The notes: generated by a model not told the origin, from the letters alone. DNA of 64,000 bases from Larus michahellis (GCF_964199755.1 NC_133901.1:28422397-28486396); one strand, 5' to 3'; counted from the first letter of the stretch, positions 53,401 to 62,955 are shown. Made by a program: numbers and translations.

Positions 53401-56400
53401 CAGCTTAATCCTAAAAGATAATGTAGCAAAATACAAGCGAGACAGGATTCAGAAAGGGAGCTCTCAGTGCCTCTCTGGTGCAAGTTCATGCAGTGACTCT
53501 GTTTGGTGACTGTTTACGCAAGGCTGACTGAGGACGCCTACGCAGAAGGTGCCAAGTGCCAAAAAAAGGTTCTAGTTCCTCTCAAAACCCCACAGTGTGG
53601 TTTTACACCACAAGGACCCACAGTCATATGGAGGAAAAAGCATCTCTGGAGAGAACAAGTAGCAGAAAGACTTCCTCAGAGATGCCACTTTCTTCTCACC
53701 CTTCAGGTAACTAGAGCCAAGCCTGAAACTGCTCTGGGGCTTGTAGCTAAACCAGAGCTGCGGCTGGGAGGAGGGACCACAGCATCAGTGCACAGGAGAA
53801 CAAGCCAGGTTCTATTCATCCAGATCAGACACCACGAGAAGCAAAGCTCCAGCAGGGTGGGCCTCAGGGCAGCCTCCCAGGCTTGCTGGAAACCTGGCCA
53901 GCTGCTGCGTTCAAAGCTGTAGGTGTCTGAACTGATCCTGCAATCAGCTCTGATTCTTGCACAGATTCCTATCAGCTTCCTTTTTCCTAGAAAGGCGGCT
54001 GCTAGGCTGCGAGGACTCCTGTCTGCCACCCGTTCAGCTGCTGCCAGCACTGTAAATCTGCTCCGTGAGAAAAACCTTCCTCTACCAAACCAACCAAGGA
54101 TGCTCTGCTTTGTTTCAAATCCCCTTTTCTTTGCTCCGCCAGCTCCTTGGGGGTACTCTCTCCTCTCCCCTCCTTGCTTCCCACATTTAAGTTCTCCAGG
54201 TTTATTAGTCAGCTCTGGAGAACACAAAGTACCAAAGCTGGCCCCAGATCAGTCAAACCTTCACATCCATCTAATAACAGTCACCAGTCAGTAGACTTAC
54301 AGCTATACACGTCGCCCTTCCTGTCACAGCCTTGTGTTGGCATACTGCCCTTAGAACAACTACAGATTTAAAACAGTGGCATAAGAGAGTACGAATAAGT
54401 CTATGGTCTCTGGGACCAGACGGGCAGGGAGGCAGAACTCCCAGCATCAACCTGGAGCAAACCGCTTTGTGGCAGCTGTGCCCACAGCTCACATGCGTTG
54501 GCAAGCACGAGGAAGAAGCAGGCTGGCAGCCTTTTAAATGCCTCCTCACTGAAAGCACAAAATGAGCTGCAAGTCAGTCAGAAGTAAAATTTTTGCTTTG
54601 GGGGCTAAATCACCCTTAGGTGTTATTGTATACTTATAGCTTTAAACAAAGTAAAAGAAAAGACAACAGAAATCAGGACCTAACAAGTTCACCTGTTCGG
54701 TGATGCTCATGCTCTGGGCAATGCCAACAGCCTGGAGTACCACGTAACTAAGCACGGCAATCGGAGCTGGAGGCAAACCTGCCTTTTCCGCCTTGTAGCA
54801 TCAGGGATGTGAGGAACGCAGGCAGGGCTATGCAGCCCTAGCCAAGGAACCAGTCTCTCCAGCACTGCAAACAAGCTCAGGAGAGCCCAGCCTCTTCCCA
54901 ACACCAACTTCCTTTAGAAACCTGGCACCGACTGACGCGCCTGCAGGAGAGCACAGCCCTGTGAACAGCAGTGCTCTCTGCGTGCCACCAAAACAGCCAA
55001 CACCCTGGCAGCTTGGAGAATTCCCAGGCCCTTCCCTGCTGCCCTCCATCACCTCACCCCAGCTGTACTACCAAACGAGCCAGGAGGTGTCGGTGAATTT
55101 AAGACATAAATCCTCCCTGTCCCACCAGTCAGCAACCCAATAATAAAACTAACTTCAGAATAGAGGGAGGAAAAAAAAATTTCTCCTCACAAGTAAGGTT
55201 TGCCATATCCATAACAGACATATACAATAAGCTCAGATGCTTTTGCAGTGCAGAGCTGTTCTGATGAGTGGACAGGGCAGAAGTTTTCCATCCACACCAG
55301 GGAAGGCTGCCCTGAGCCAGGCCAACGCCCTCCCAGCCCACCTGCCCGGTCAGTGGTGACAGTTCCTCTGTGAGGAACATCCCCTGCCAGGGCATGCTCC
55401 AGTCTTTTGGTCTGTCTGGTTGTAAAGGGACAAAGCTATATGCACTGTATCATTTGGAGAGGTTTCTGCAGAAAGAAAAAATACACCTCTCACTGCCAGG
55501 AAATATTCCTGTTTTCATAAACTTCCTTCCCCTCTTTTGTCCCATTACTTCTTGGTCAGCCCTGTCGGTGTCCTTAAGGTATGCCTGTCTCTCAGTGCCT
55601 TCAAATATTTGCTCATTTATGTCCTCTTCCCCTTTGTCATCACTTAATGAACACCACGTATTGAGCCCACATAGCATTTCCTCTAAAGCCAATTCCTCCA
55701 GCCACACAGTCCTGGTTCAGCAGGGCTGGGAAGAGAGCAAATCATACCCACATGCACACAGGAACTCAAAGTTTTACTGCACGCAGCTTTTTACACCTCC
55801 TTTGAAAAGAGAAGTGAAGAAGAGTGACTCAACTGCAAACCCACTTCAACTTTCTGTCCTGAACAGCACTCACCGCAGGCAGAGCTGTGAAGAGCGCACG
55901 GACCAAGCTGCTACCAGCCCCAGTCAAAAAGATCTCACTATTTTTATTTGGCTGACAGAGCATCATAGTGGTAGCACCGTGGGCTGGCGTGCAATTAAAA
56001 TAATCATCAGTTGAGCTTCCGGAGCCTGACACAAAATCCTTGGGCAGGGGCAGAAAGGCTGTGCCGAGCTTCTGAGCAGGCTTTCATCCACACCTTTCTT
56101 CCCAGGGAAAGTAACACTCCTGGCAAGCCTAATTTACAAGGCACCCAGGGTTACAGCGTAGATTTTATGAGCACCCAGGCATAACTGGTCTCCTCTGTTC
56201 AGTGCAAAGTTCAGGACAGCCCTGCCTTGCAACTGTTATACATATAGTGTGATGGTGCACTCTCCTTTTTCAACTTCTCAATCATTTATCAGAGCCAGAA
56301 TCATACCGTAAGGGTACATGAAGAAACAGAGCAGATGAAAGCCTAGTTTAATCATGGTTTCCTTCATGTGTCATTTCAGTTGTCCTTGATTATGGATCTG

Positions 56401-59400
56401 TGTGGGACCTCTCTTTCCAGTCCTGATAAAGTCTCTCCCAGCTGCCATACAGTGCCAAGGCCATATAGCACTCATTCAACGAGCTGTGTGGTATCTTCAG
56501 GTACTGAGAAAGAACACAGTGGGAAAGCTCCAATTTCTATTTTTAAAAAGGAAATACAAATGAAGTGTCAATGGACTTCCACAAGGTCCCATCCTGTGTC
56601 CTATGGAGAAGCCAGCACTGTAAGGTGAACATGGAGTATTCCCAACACACAGCAGCCTCTGGGGAGATGGCAGCCCTGCTTTCCCAGTGGAAATGCTCAG
56701 CAAACACCCTTTGCTTCCTGCAGTGCAAGCCACCAGCAGCAAAGTGGCAAATATCTTTATCATCTTTTTGGAGAAAGACAAACAAGACAAACCAGCAGTG
56801 AGTGCCACACTAGAAACTGGACCTAAGCTTCTCGAGTTTTAAGGCAGTTTTACCCACAGATCGGCCCCCTTCCTCAGTCCTTCAGCCTTCAAACCAGCAC
56901 TATGCAGAGGAGCAGCAGCAAGTGAGGGGGAAGCCAGCCAGCTGGGGACACTCTGGGAAGTGGACAAGGAAGCAGGGAGGGAACATGTCACTTCATCTAT
57001 AAATCACCACACTCATGTGAACTGGATGTCTCTGAGCAAGAAAAAGAAAGCTTTTTCCAGCAAAACAGAGAAGCTTCACACAGCCCCCAGGGATGTCCCA
57101 TTGCTTCTCCAAGTGGGGTTTTTCCTGTGCCCAGAGAGAGCACAACTGGCCTCTCCTGCTCCTTGCAGCAGCCATCTCCAACTCCTGCCTGGCACACACA
57201 CACCCTCTGACAGTGCTCATGGCCACAGGAAATTGAAGAGTAAACAGGGGCCCATGGTCACAGCAAACACAATGCTGTCTGCAACACAGCCTTTGGCTGG
57301 GATCATTACTTGGAGAGGAGCAATGGGTGATAGCCAGAGTCCTAGTATGACAAACGGAGGAAGCCACCAACTCCCCCCCCACCCCCACCCCCCCGGAATC
57401 AAGGCAAAACAGACTGTCCCCCCTCTTATCCCAGCCCAAAAATTTGTCAGTAACTAAGGAAACATCTCTGTAGAAGGCATCAACATGAGTCTGGAAGCTC
57501 CTCTCCGCCAAAGACTGCTTTTTGAGAAATCTTTTTGCCTCAGTACAACCTCCACGGCAGCTCGCAGAGGACAGTGCTAAGGATTTAAGGGTTGGGAGGA
57601 GGCAGACCTGCTTGCTCAGTTGCGTTTTGGAGCCAAGAGCATGAAATATGCTAATCCTGCCCATCTCCTCTGCCAAGCACTGCAGACCCGGAACAACTGA
57701 ATGCATAATAAAACTTTCACCCAGCTTTAACCAGAAGTGAAATGAGTACGACAGCCTCAGCTACTGAATTCATGCATGCTGGAAAAACAGACCTCCTATT
57801 ACTCAGAAGAGCTGGACATGAACCAGTGACCTAGAAAGAAAAGCCTGCATCTATGTCCCACCACCCTCCAGCTCCTCACTGCCCCCAAGCCATCCAGCTT
57901 GCCTGAATTTTTCAGAGCCCTTCTCCGAGGAAGTCACAAAGCAGAAAACCGTGACAATGCACATCACGCTGCACGGAAAAAATCTCAGTTGGAGCCAAAG
58001 GGCATGGTGCAGGTGGCTTCACAGTGACCTGGCTGACCCCCAGCTGCTCTCAACATTGTTGCCCTGATTATATTAATCCAGTTAAAGGCCAACCCTTCCT
58101 TCACATGAGTACAGCTGACATCTCATCCCTCAACACCAGTCCCTGAAAAATTCCAAAGCAAACCTCCTCAACAGACATCATGCCAGCCATCAACACTTTC
58201 TGAACCCGCTTCCACCTTTGACAGACAGCAAGTTCCTCTCCTCCACCATCGTGTTGCTGAGCACACACAGGCACCAAAAGCCCTGAAATAAGCAGGTAAC
58301 ATCAATCAGTCTGTTCTAGGAGACCCTGAGACACTGCAGCTCAGAGCTGACCCCCTTCCCCTGTCCCCTGGGGAGTCAGCAGCCAGGAGGTTTTTATTGC
58401 AGGAGTCTCAGCAAAGGTCACATTAAGCTGCAGAGGTCAGAGGGAAGGTGCTGTGGTTGGGAGGAAGACCGATGCTTACAGCAAACTTTTATTCAATTTA
58501 TGGCAAAAGAGAGTCAGCCAGGCTGCCTGCCCCAGAGAACGCCTTGCCAAGACAGAAAATGAAGATTCAAGCCCTTCCTGTTTCCCCAAGGCCACAGTCA
58601 GAGGTTATCTTTTACTGCCACATTTGGGAAAGTAGCCTCTCTGGCAGCAGACTACAACTAGCAGCATTTGAATGTACAGATCAGGAGCTTCAGAAAGTCA
58701 AATCAGATGCTTAATGAAGAGTGGAAACCATAGTGCGAGCATTGTTGCTGTGCCTCTCCAAGTACAAGTGGCACAATCAGCCTTTGTCAAGACTAGAGCT
58801 CAAGAGACAGCAGCGTGGCAGGGTTGGCTCCAACGATTGGCACAGACATACTGCCCTTATACATCTTTATAGTACTACTAAAAATAAGATTAAACAAAAA
58901 CATTTAAGCCACTGCAATTTTCCACAGTTCCAAAGAGCAGTACACTGCTGGAGCAGAGCACAGGGTCCCTCTTCCTCCCAACACCTCCCTTTTTTCTCCT
59001 CACAGAGGATTCAAACAGACACAAAGATCAGGATTCCCTGGTGAGGAAGCCCATACCTGGGTTCTACCTGCCACCACTAACAACTGACGGCTCTCAGGGT
59101 CTGCACTGGATGAGGGACTGAGCCTCAGTCTTAGAAGACAGGCATCCCCTTCACAAAGCCATTGCCACAGACCTCACCCCTTTGGCAAAGGCAGCAACAG
59201 CAGAGGGACCACAAGTACGTCCTCCAGAGAGGGGCAAGGTCTGCGCAGCTCTAAAATACCTCCCCAAGAACGTGCCCCATGCAGCTCCCAGGTCCAAGAG
59301 GCAATACCCAGAGCTTGGACATGGCAGGGGGAGCTGCACCGAAGAGCTCATTTAAAACTGGCAGCCAGGGAGAGGGTGTAGCCCTTCCCAATTTTAGCTG

Positions 59401-62395
59401 ATAAAAAAAAAAAAAAGCATCAGATGACAAGAGATGAGAAACAAATGGTTAGAAATCAAGCAGAGCCCTTTTATTTGCTTTTAAGTAACTAATTAAAATA
59501 ATATTTCCAGGATGCTTTTGTTCCCAAAAGGCTCACAAATGAGACCTCGAGTAAGAGAGAGCTACACACACAGAGCCGAGCAATCCCCTGGGGCAGGTCA
59601 AAAGAGCACACAGCAAAAGCTGCCTTGTGAAAAGAGAAAATGTCACAGACACTTGAGAGGAGAATAGAAACACAGGGAGAGAAACTCAGCCCAGAGATTG
59701 CAACTAACACCAAAACCTTCAGTAAATAACTTACAAGAGCTTTACTGACCACAGTGGTCAGAACATCCACTTTACTGCCCATGGAAAAATGGCTCTGTAA
59801 CACCAAGCTGCAGCACCAAGGTCTAGCTTATACTAGAAAGAGAGTGTTTTGAGGGTGTATTTTACACCAGTAAACCCCTGCCTACAAAATAAACTGTACC
59901 GGCTGAAGCAGTTTTCACCAGCAAAATGCCACCTGTATCAGGCCTCCAGCTAATATAAATGTTTTTAAAGATAAAAAAAGAAAGTAAACACAAGAAGCAA
60001 GACTTCCTGCAGCACCAAGCTACAGTTACCAGATTTTTTTTCTGCCACCATTGCACAGAAGTGACCTCGCTTGTAGAAGAGTTTCCGAGACCCCACCAGA
60101 AGAGGAGGATGACACTGTCTCGCAGCAGTCCCTGTGGCAAGGGAGAACCTGGACACAGCACCTCTTCTCCCAGTGGACAGCTGGTAAAGAACAAAGTAGC
60201 CAAACCAAAACAATGTTTTTCATTGTTAATGAATGACTAAACTGACCTTTACCCCGAAATGAAGAAAGGGAATGTTTTTCCATAAGGATCAACAGTGATT
60301 TCTGTATCAGAACAATAAATATTTCCCTAGGTATGGAAGGCAATGCATTTCTTTCCTTGGTTGGCATTAACACCAAGCATGAAAAGATCTAATCCAAAGC
60401 ATAGCTCAGTTTCAACACTTAGCACAATAAAAACAAATGATGTCACTAAACTAAAAGCGTGAAACATGCCAGAGGCTTTGCAGAACATGGCTCGGGCCTC
60501 ACGTACTTTGCACGTTGGAGCTGCCCTGGGACGTTGCTTTAATCCAATCGCTATCAGGTAACAACAGAGCATCGTACCAGGACACTCTTGAAACTTAATC
60601 CACAGTAACTGTAGGTGCAAATTTACCAAGGACTGGTTGAGCTTCATTAGAACCCCATAAACATACTTTCATTCACTATGTAAGTGACCTTAGTCCAGTT
60701 AGTTCACTTCAAAAACAAATCAAACTAAATCAAATCAAGGCTACTTAAATTCTGAGTAAGAGCATCTACACAGGGATTTAATTCACTTTAATCAACCCAC
60801 TGGAAAGGTTAATTGGATTAATTTTCTTAAGTAACCATGTCTGGACAGACTCTAAGGATGAGATCTTGGCCACACTAAAATGACCAATAACAATTTTGCT
60901 AATGACTTAATGGGACCAACATTAACCCCTAAAACTTCAGCCCACGGGTATTACTTTTCTTCCAGTAGCAGTAAGAAGTGAAACACAAAAGGATGACAAG
61001 ACGTTCAAAGGAACCTCCAGCTCCCTGTGTGGACTCTTCTACTCTTGCCTAGCTGAATCATCAAATTCACGCTTGCTGTTTTGCAAGAATTGAAATTTAA
61101 AAAAAGAAAAATAAATGGCCAGTAGCAAGGAAAACAAGTTTCAGGAATTTTGGTTGCATTTAGACAGGCATGCAGTATTCTCATTACTACGGCATAAATC
61201 TGAAACAATTTGATTTTGACAGAGCTTCTACAGATGTATATCAGTGTCAGAAAGAAGAGACTCTACCTCGTACAAAGCTTTTCAAGCTCAAAGCAGCTCT
61301 AGGGCACCTTTAATTAAGCTTAAAGGCACAGACGTTAAGCAGATCCTCTCTGCTAGGAGGGAAGCCGAGGCCAACCTGGCCCAACTGAAGGTGACTCCGT
61401 GTACTGAGCACAGGCTAAACCCGTGGCCAGCGGCAGCTGCTGCAGTTGGACACCCAGAAAGTGAGCAGGGACGCTTCCCCTGCACTTTTGGGGCGCACAG
61501 AGATTTTGCAGAAAGCGAGCAGGGCACCCTTCCCCTGAGTTCTTGGGGTGCCCAAGGATTCTGCAGAGCGGAGAAGGCTGCTTGGTGCTCCAAAGCTCAG
61601 CGCAGGGCAAAGCCCTCACACAAAAAAAACCCAAACAAACAAACAAACAACCCGTAGGCTGAAGTATTTTTTAACTGGGCCAGTCCCCTCAAATCACCAC
61701 ATTTGTGGATATTCACAGTTCCGCTCCCATTGTCCCAGTGCCCCGAGCGGAGCCTCTGAACCCAGCCGAGCCGCACCTCCGTGTCAGTAGCCCGAAGGCT
61801 CCCCGGGCTATTTCACAGCAGGGCTCATCTGCCGTGGGAGCCCTCCCCGGCCCCCCCAGCCGGGAGAGGAGTAGGGGCGGGTGGGGGGGAGCCGTGCAGA
61901 AGCGCCAGGAGCGGCCCCGGCGCAGACAAAGGGCTGTCCCCCTCCCCCAGCGCCTCTCCTCGCCTTCTCCCGGGGAAAACCGGCGCTTCCCCGCCGCCCC
62001 CCGCCTCCGAGGAGCCGAGCCCTCGGCCGAGCTCGGAGGGGCGGCCGCGGCTGGCGGCCAAGCTAAGGCTGCTGCTCCCCCTCCGGCCTGTCCTCCCCTC
62101 CCCTGCCCTCCTTCCAACCCGCACAGCCGGGGACAACGCAGGGGGAAGCGGGGAGGGCTCCGGCACATCCCGGCGCTGCAATTTTTCGTTTAAAAGAAGA
62201 GTTTCTCCCCTTCCTTCCCCCAATTCCCACCACCCCCACCACCCCCACAACCCCGAACCGCCCCGTCCCGTCCAGCTCTCCACGCCCGGGGCCGGGCTTC
62301 GCGCCCCCCCGCCCCACGCCGCCCTCCCCGTGGGGGTGACGGCTACCTTCTTTGACTCCGGGCAGCTTGGAATGGTCGATGCCGATGCCGGCCAT
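23384..62395 (-). CDS. CCDC50: CCDC50 (coiled-coil domain-containing protein 50, Ymer), whole coding span, 12 exons
   Basis: The coding sequence is the join, on the minus strand, of twelve exons listed separately. All junctions are GT-AG and keep frame, giving 536 codons plus TAA, or 301 when exon 6 is skipped. The N-terminal third (about residues 1 to 125) closely matches the conserved CCDC50 N-terminal region, including [26 protein letters not shown] and [11 protein letters not shown]. Later segments match [14 protein letters not shown] and [13 protein letters not shown] of the family. CCDC50 is known as a cytosolic, tyrosine-phosphorylated, ubiquitin-binding adaptor. It slows ligand-induced EGFR down-regulation, acts with A20 on NF-kB, and is reported as an autophagy receptor for RIG-I-like sensors; human mutations cause deafness DFNA44. 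The sequence shows no signal peptide or membrane segment. Lengths compare with human isoforms of 306 and 482 residues. The identification is firm; function is inferred from orthology. Confidence 0.97.
23404..24435 (-). other. CCDC50: CCDC50 intron 11
   Basis: 1,032 bp; nothing recognised apart from the T-rich acceptor stretch before exon 12. Confidence 0.88.
24436..24533 (-). CDS. CCDC50: CCDC50 exon 11, residues 498-530
   Basis: This 98-nt exon has acceptor CTTGGCAG and donor GTAGGA. It encodes [20 protein letters not shown] followed by [13 protein letters not shown]. The [12 protein letters not shown] portion corresponds to the human GEDADYTHFTNQQ region near the C terminus. Confidence 0.92.
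24534..25563 (-). other. CCDC50: CCDC50 intron 10
   Basis: 1,030 bp; no feature recognised. Confidence 0.9.
25564..25643 (-). CDS. CCDC50: CCDC50 exon 10, residues 472-497
   Basis: This 80-nt exon has acceptor CCCATCAG and donor GTGAGC. It encodes [20 protein letters not shown] and KSDRSS, then two bases of an Arg codon. It is a Ser/Arg-rich, poorly conserved tail segment, assigned by splice sites and by frame continuity with exons 9 and 11. Confidence 0.9.
25644..26569 (-). other. CCDC50: CCDC50 intron 9
   Basis: 926 bp; no feature recognised. Confidence 0.9.
26570..26674 (-). CDS. CCDC50: CCDC50 exon 9, residues 437-471
   Basis: This 105-nt exon, phase 0 at both ends, has acceptor CTTCTAG and donor GTATGT. 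It encodes [19 protein letters not shown] and then a basic stretch ending HDQDWK. The first part is nearly identical to human CCDC50. Confidence 0.96.
26675..27165 (-). other. CCDC50: CCDC50 intron 8
   Basis: 491 bp; no feature recognised. Confidence 0.9.
27166..27210 (-). CDS. CCDC50: CCDC50 exon 8, residues 422-436
   Basis: This 45-nt micro-exon sits between acceptor TTTCCCAG, preceded by a long T run, and donor GTGAGC. It encodes [15 protein letters not shown], matching the human AAQVAQDE segment. Its final Asp-Glu begins the third DE-x-IARxL motif, completed in exon 9. Confidence 0.95.
27211..27810 (-). other. CCDC50: CCDC50 intron 7
   Basis: 600 bp; nothing beyond the T-rich acceptor tract next to exon 8. 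Confidence 0.9.
27811..27917 (-). CDS. CCDC50: CCDC50 exon 7, residues 386-421
   Basis: This 107-nt exon has acceptor TCCGTAG and donor GTAAGT. It starts with a Gly codon completed from the previous exon (GGC with or without exon 6) and ends [15 protein letters not shown]. That is the second DAEIARxLQEEE motif, resembling the inverted ubiquitin-interacting (MIU-type) helix reported for this family. Confidence 0.96.
27918..30979 (-). other. CCDC50: CCDC50 intron 6
   Basis: 3,062 bp downstream of the cassette exon, containing a same-sense CR1 fragment at 29.9-30.25 kb. Confidence 0.9.
29889..30253 (-). mobile_element. CR1 LINE, 5'-truncated 3' end in CCDC50 intron 6
   Basis: This is the same CR1 subfamily and orientation as the copy at 12.4 kb; the two share long near-identical stretches. 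Its 3' tip (TGTGATTCTATGA on the minus strand) is better kept, suggesting a somewhat younger insertion. It lies in intron 6, in the same orientation as CCDC50 transcription. Confidence 0.93.
30980..31684 (-). CDS. CCDC50: CCDC50 exon 6, long-isoform cassette exon, residues 151-385
   Basis: This 705-nt exon (235 codons) has a pyrimidine-rich acceptor ending TTGCTCAG and donor CAG/GTAACC. Both flanking introns are in the same phase, so it can be included or skipped without frame loss. The position and phase match the human alternative exon, which adds 176 residues. The product is rich in Arg, His, Ser and Glu with almost no aliphatic core, and is probably disordered. Three related segments around SLDLE, SLDLE and LLDVE (residues about 232, 268 and 298) show internal repetition. 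The exon evolves fast, so its identity rests on splice sites, phase and position more than on similarity. Confidence 0.88.
31231..31455 (-). repeat. CCDC50: Intra-exonic repeat within CCDC50 exon 6
   Basis: The plus-strand motif TCCAGGTCAAGRCTKRGAGG occurs at 31321 and 31429, with a diverged copy (TCCACATCAAGAAGAGGAAGG) at 31231. The spacings are 108 and 90 bp, both multiples of three. The repeats encode the SLDLE / SLDLE / LLDVE segments. Confidence 0.75.
31685..35330 (-). other. CCDC50: CCDC50 intron 5
   Basis: 3,646 bp upstream of the cassette exon. It contains the T15-A9 foldback and a pyrimidine-rich stretch near 35.15 kb. The acceptor side, next to exon 6, has a clear polypyrimidine tract. 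Confidence 0.88.
32313..32336. repeat. T15-A9 foldback tract
   Basis: Fifteen T directly followed by nine A in CCDC50 intron 5. This can form an A/T hairpin in single-stranded DNA or RNA. Confidence 0.85.
35331..35448 (-). CDS. CCDC50: CCDC50 exon 5, residues 112-150
   Basis: This 118-nt exon has acceptor CTGCAG and donor GTGCGT. It opens with [20 protein letters not shown], a motif-bearing helix with a basic tail, then a Tyr-rich segment ([11 protein letters not shown]). The family's reported Tyr phosphorylation sites fall in such Tyr-rich segments. One base of the next codon is carried across the junction, so the exon can join exon 6 or exon 7 in frame. Read-through past the donor would add only a short tail before a stop. 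Confidence 0.95.
35449..38438 (-). other. CCDC50: CCDC50 intron 4
   Basis: 2,990 bp of unremarkable intronic sequence; nothing recognised. Confidence 0.9.
38439..38529 (-). CDS. CCDC50: CCDC50 exon 4, residues 81-111
   Basis: This 91-nt exon follows acceptor TTCTAG and ends at donor GTAACC. It completes Leu81 and encodes [20 protein letters not shown], then [10 protein letters not shown]. It continues the charged coiled coil and ends in phase 0 directly after Asp-Glu, the first two residues of the first DE-x-IARxL motif. Confidence 0.96.
38530..43398 (-). other. CCDC50: CCDC50 intron 3
   Basis: 4,869 bp with a T21 tract at 41870-41890 and a short G-rich stretch near 41235. No exon or recognisable mobile element was seen. 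Confidence 0.9.
41870..41890 (+). repeat. Poly-T tract (21 bp)
   Basis: A run of 21 T in CCDC50 intron 3, read as poly-A on the transcribed minus strand. No SINE body is recognisable next to it. Confidence 0.9.
43399..43528 (-). CDS. CCDC50: CCDC50 exon 3, residues 38-80
   Basis: This 130-nt exon has acceptor TTTCCAG and donor GTGAGT. It encodes [19 protein letters not shown] followed by a coiled-coil stretch ([19 protein letters not shown]) and KHRKD, with two bases of a Leu codon. Compared with the human protein as I recall it, there is one extra Glu in the QLQEE run. Confidence 0.96.
43529..44838 (-). other. CCDC50: CCDC50 intron 2
   Basis: 1,310 bp containing one ancient CR1-related fragment; otherwise nothing recognisable. 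Confidence 0.9.
43852..44040 (-). mobile_element. Ancient CR1-related fragment in CCDC50 intron 2
   Basis: On the plus strand the order GGGCTGGAAGGGACC, then ACCTAAACC, ACTTCCCTAATCTGTTCT, AAGAACCTCCAG and TTCCAGAATCTCACTACC follows the reverse complement of old amniote CR1 3' ends. Many changes indicate great age. Assignment to a precise subfamily is not possible by eye. Confidence 0.65.
44839..44901 (-). CDS. CCDC50: CCDC50 exon 2, residues 17-37
   Basis: This 63-nt exon lies between acceptor GTCCAG and donor GTAAGT. It completes codon 17 as Val and encodes [20 protein letters not shown] and one more Glu, then one base of the next codon. It is nearly identical to the human exon and begins the helical, Gln/Glu-rich N-terminal domain. 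Confidence 0.96.
47141..47162 (+). repeat. Poly-A tract (22 bp)
   Basis: A run of 22 A followed by purine-rich GAAGGGAAGGGAAG in CCDC50 intron 1. Confidence 0.9.
53335..53353 (+). repeat. Short (GGCA)n microsatellite
   Basis: About four tandem GGCA units in CCDC50 intron 1. Confidence 0.8.
57372..57394 (+). repeat. C-rich (CCCCCA)n tract
   Basis: C runs separated by single A in CCDC50 intron 1. The opposite strand is G-rich with four G runs, so it is a possible quadruplex former in the transcript. Confidence 0.8.
61455..61605. repeat. Imperfect 54-bp tandem repeat, about 2.5 copies
   Basis: The motif CAGAAAGYGAGCAGGG starts at 61455 and again at 61509, with each copy continuing through TTCCCCTG, a CTT/TCTTGGGG core and a GATTYTG end. 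A decayed third copy starts at 61564 (CAGAGCGGAGAAGG). It lies in intron 1 about 0.75-0.9 kb downstream of exon 1. Confidence 0.8.
61620..61652 (+). repeat. (CAAA)n microsatellite
   Basis: An A-rich run followed by four to five CAAA units, close to the 54-bp tandem repeat in intron 1. Confidence 0.85.
62219..62250 (+). repeat. (CCACC/CCCCA) tract inside the CpG island
   Basis: Repeated CACCCCCAC units about 100 bp downstream of exon 1. The transcribed strand reads GGTGGGGGTGG, a possible quadruplex near the start of intron 1. Confidence 0.75.
62347..62395 (-). CDS. CCDC50: CCDC50 exon 1 (coding part), residues 1-16
   Basis: The exon begins at an ATG in a near-ideal Kozak context (CCGCCATGG on the minus strand). 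It encodes [16 protein letters not shown] plus one base of codon 17, and ends at donor GAAG/GTAGCC. The human counterpart has the same length and the same SKLPGVKE end, which fixes the start. It lies inside the CpG island; the 5' UTR extends to higher coordinates. Confidence 0.95.
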
Positions 62396-62552
62396 GGCGG
62401 GGTGGGCCCGGGCGGGGGGTCAACCGTCGCCCCCCGCTGCCGCCTCAGCTGAGGGCAGAGCCGCGGCGGCACCGCCGCCCGCGCCACAAAGTTGCCAGCG
62501 GATGGAGCCGGCGCGCGCCCGGCCGTACGGCGCGGGAGAGGGGACAGAAAGC

Positions 62553-62567
62553 GGCGGGGCGGGGCGG
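62553..62567. promoter_or_regulatory. Overlapping Sp/KLF-type GC boxes
   Basis: Two overlapping GGGGCGGGG cores lie within the CpG island, 158 to 172 bp upstream of the CCDC50 start codon. This spacing suits a core-proximal activator site. Confidence 0.5.
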
Positions 62568-62701
62568 CCGCTCACCGCCCCTCCGCACCCCCCGCAGGTG
62601 GGCGGGGGGGTCCCGGCGTGTTTTACCCTCCCTCTTCCCTTCTTCGGTGTTGTTCAGAGAGGCGGGCAGCCCCCGGGCGTGTTTCTTTATAGTTAATTTT
62701 A

Positions 62702-62755
62702 CTTTTTTTTGTTTGTTGTTTGTTTTTTTTTTGGGGGGGGGGGGGGCGGGGGGGG
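62702..62755 (+). repeat. T/TTTG-rich tract joined to G14 and G8 runs
   Basis: Poly-T with GTTT units passes straight into 14 G, one C, and 8 G, about 0.35 kb upstream of the CCDC50 start codon. The run length may be assembly-sensitive. Confidence 0.85.
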
Positions 62756-62938
62756 CCTAGAGATCCCCTACTGCCGCCCGAGCGGCTTTTCAAAGCGCCC
62801 GGACAGCTCGGCTCCCCCGAGCCGGATCCCGGTGCCTCTGCTCCTAACCCCCCTCCCATCCCAGTGCCTCCGTGTGTCCCTGAGCCTCGAAGGAGACAAC
62901 TGCCACAGCCACTGCACGGTGCACACCTTGCCCTTCAC

Positions 62939-62955
62939 GGGGGGGGGGGGGGGGG
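62939..62955 (+). repeat. Poly-G tract (17 bp)
   Basis: An uninterrupted run of 17 G followed by CGGGAC, at the upstream edge of the CpG island. Confidence 0.85.

Larger units (their letters stand above)
44902..62346 (-). other. CCDC50: CCDC50 intron 1 (17.4 kb)
   Basis: The largest intron, running from donor GTAGCC to acceptor GTCCAG. It holds the 54-bp tandem repeat, several microsatellites and homopolymers, and an AT-rich, regulatory-looking stretch at 60.6-60.96 kb. No extra coding exon could be supported. Confidence 0.85.

Noticed and set aside
55370..56014. 214-codon plus-strand open frame in intron 1
   Set aside because: No recognisable motif or homologue, and it is antisense to CCDC50 within an intron; treated as chance.
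56993..57706. 237-codon minus-strand open frame in intron 1
   Set aside because: It has no recognisable domain, lies within an intron, and is overlapped by open frames on the other strand. Its composition looks like GC-moderate chance sequence.
61781..62487. Overlapping frames of about 110 to 223 codons on both strands around the promoter
   Set aside because: They sit in CpG-island sequence, where stops are rare by composition. They are Pro/Gly/Arg/Ala-rich low-complexity and match no family. Only the short exon 1 segment within them is supported.
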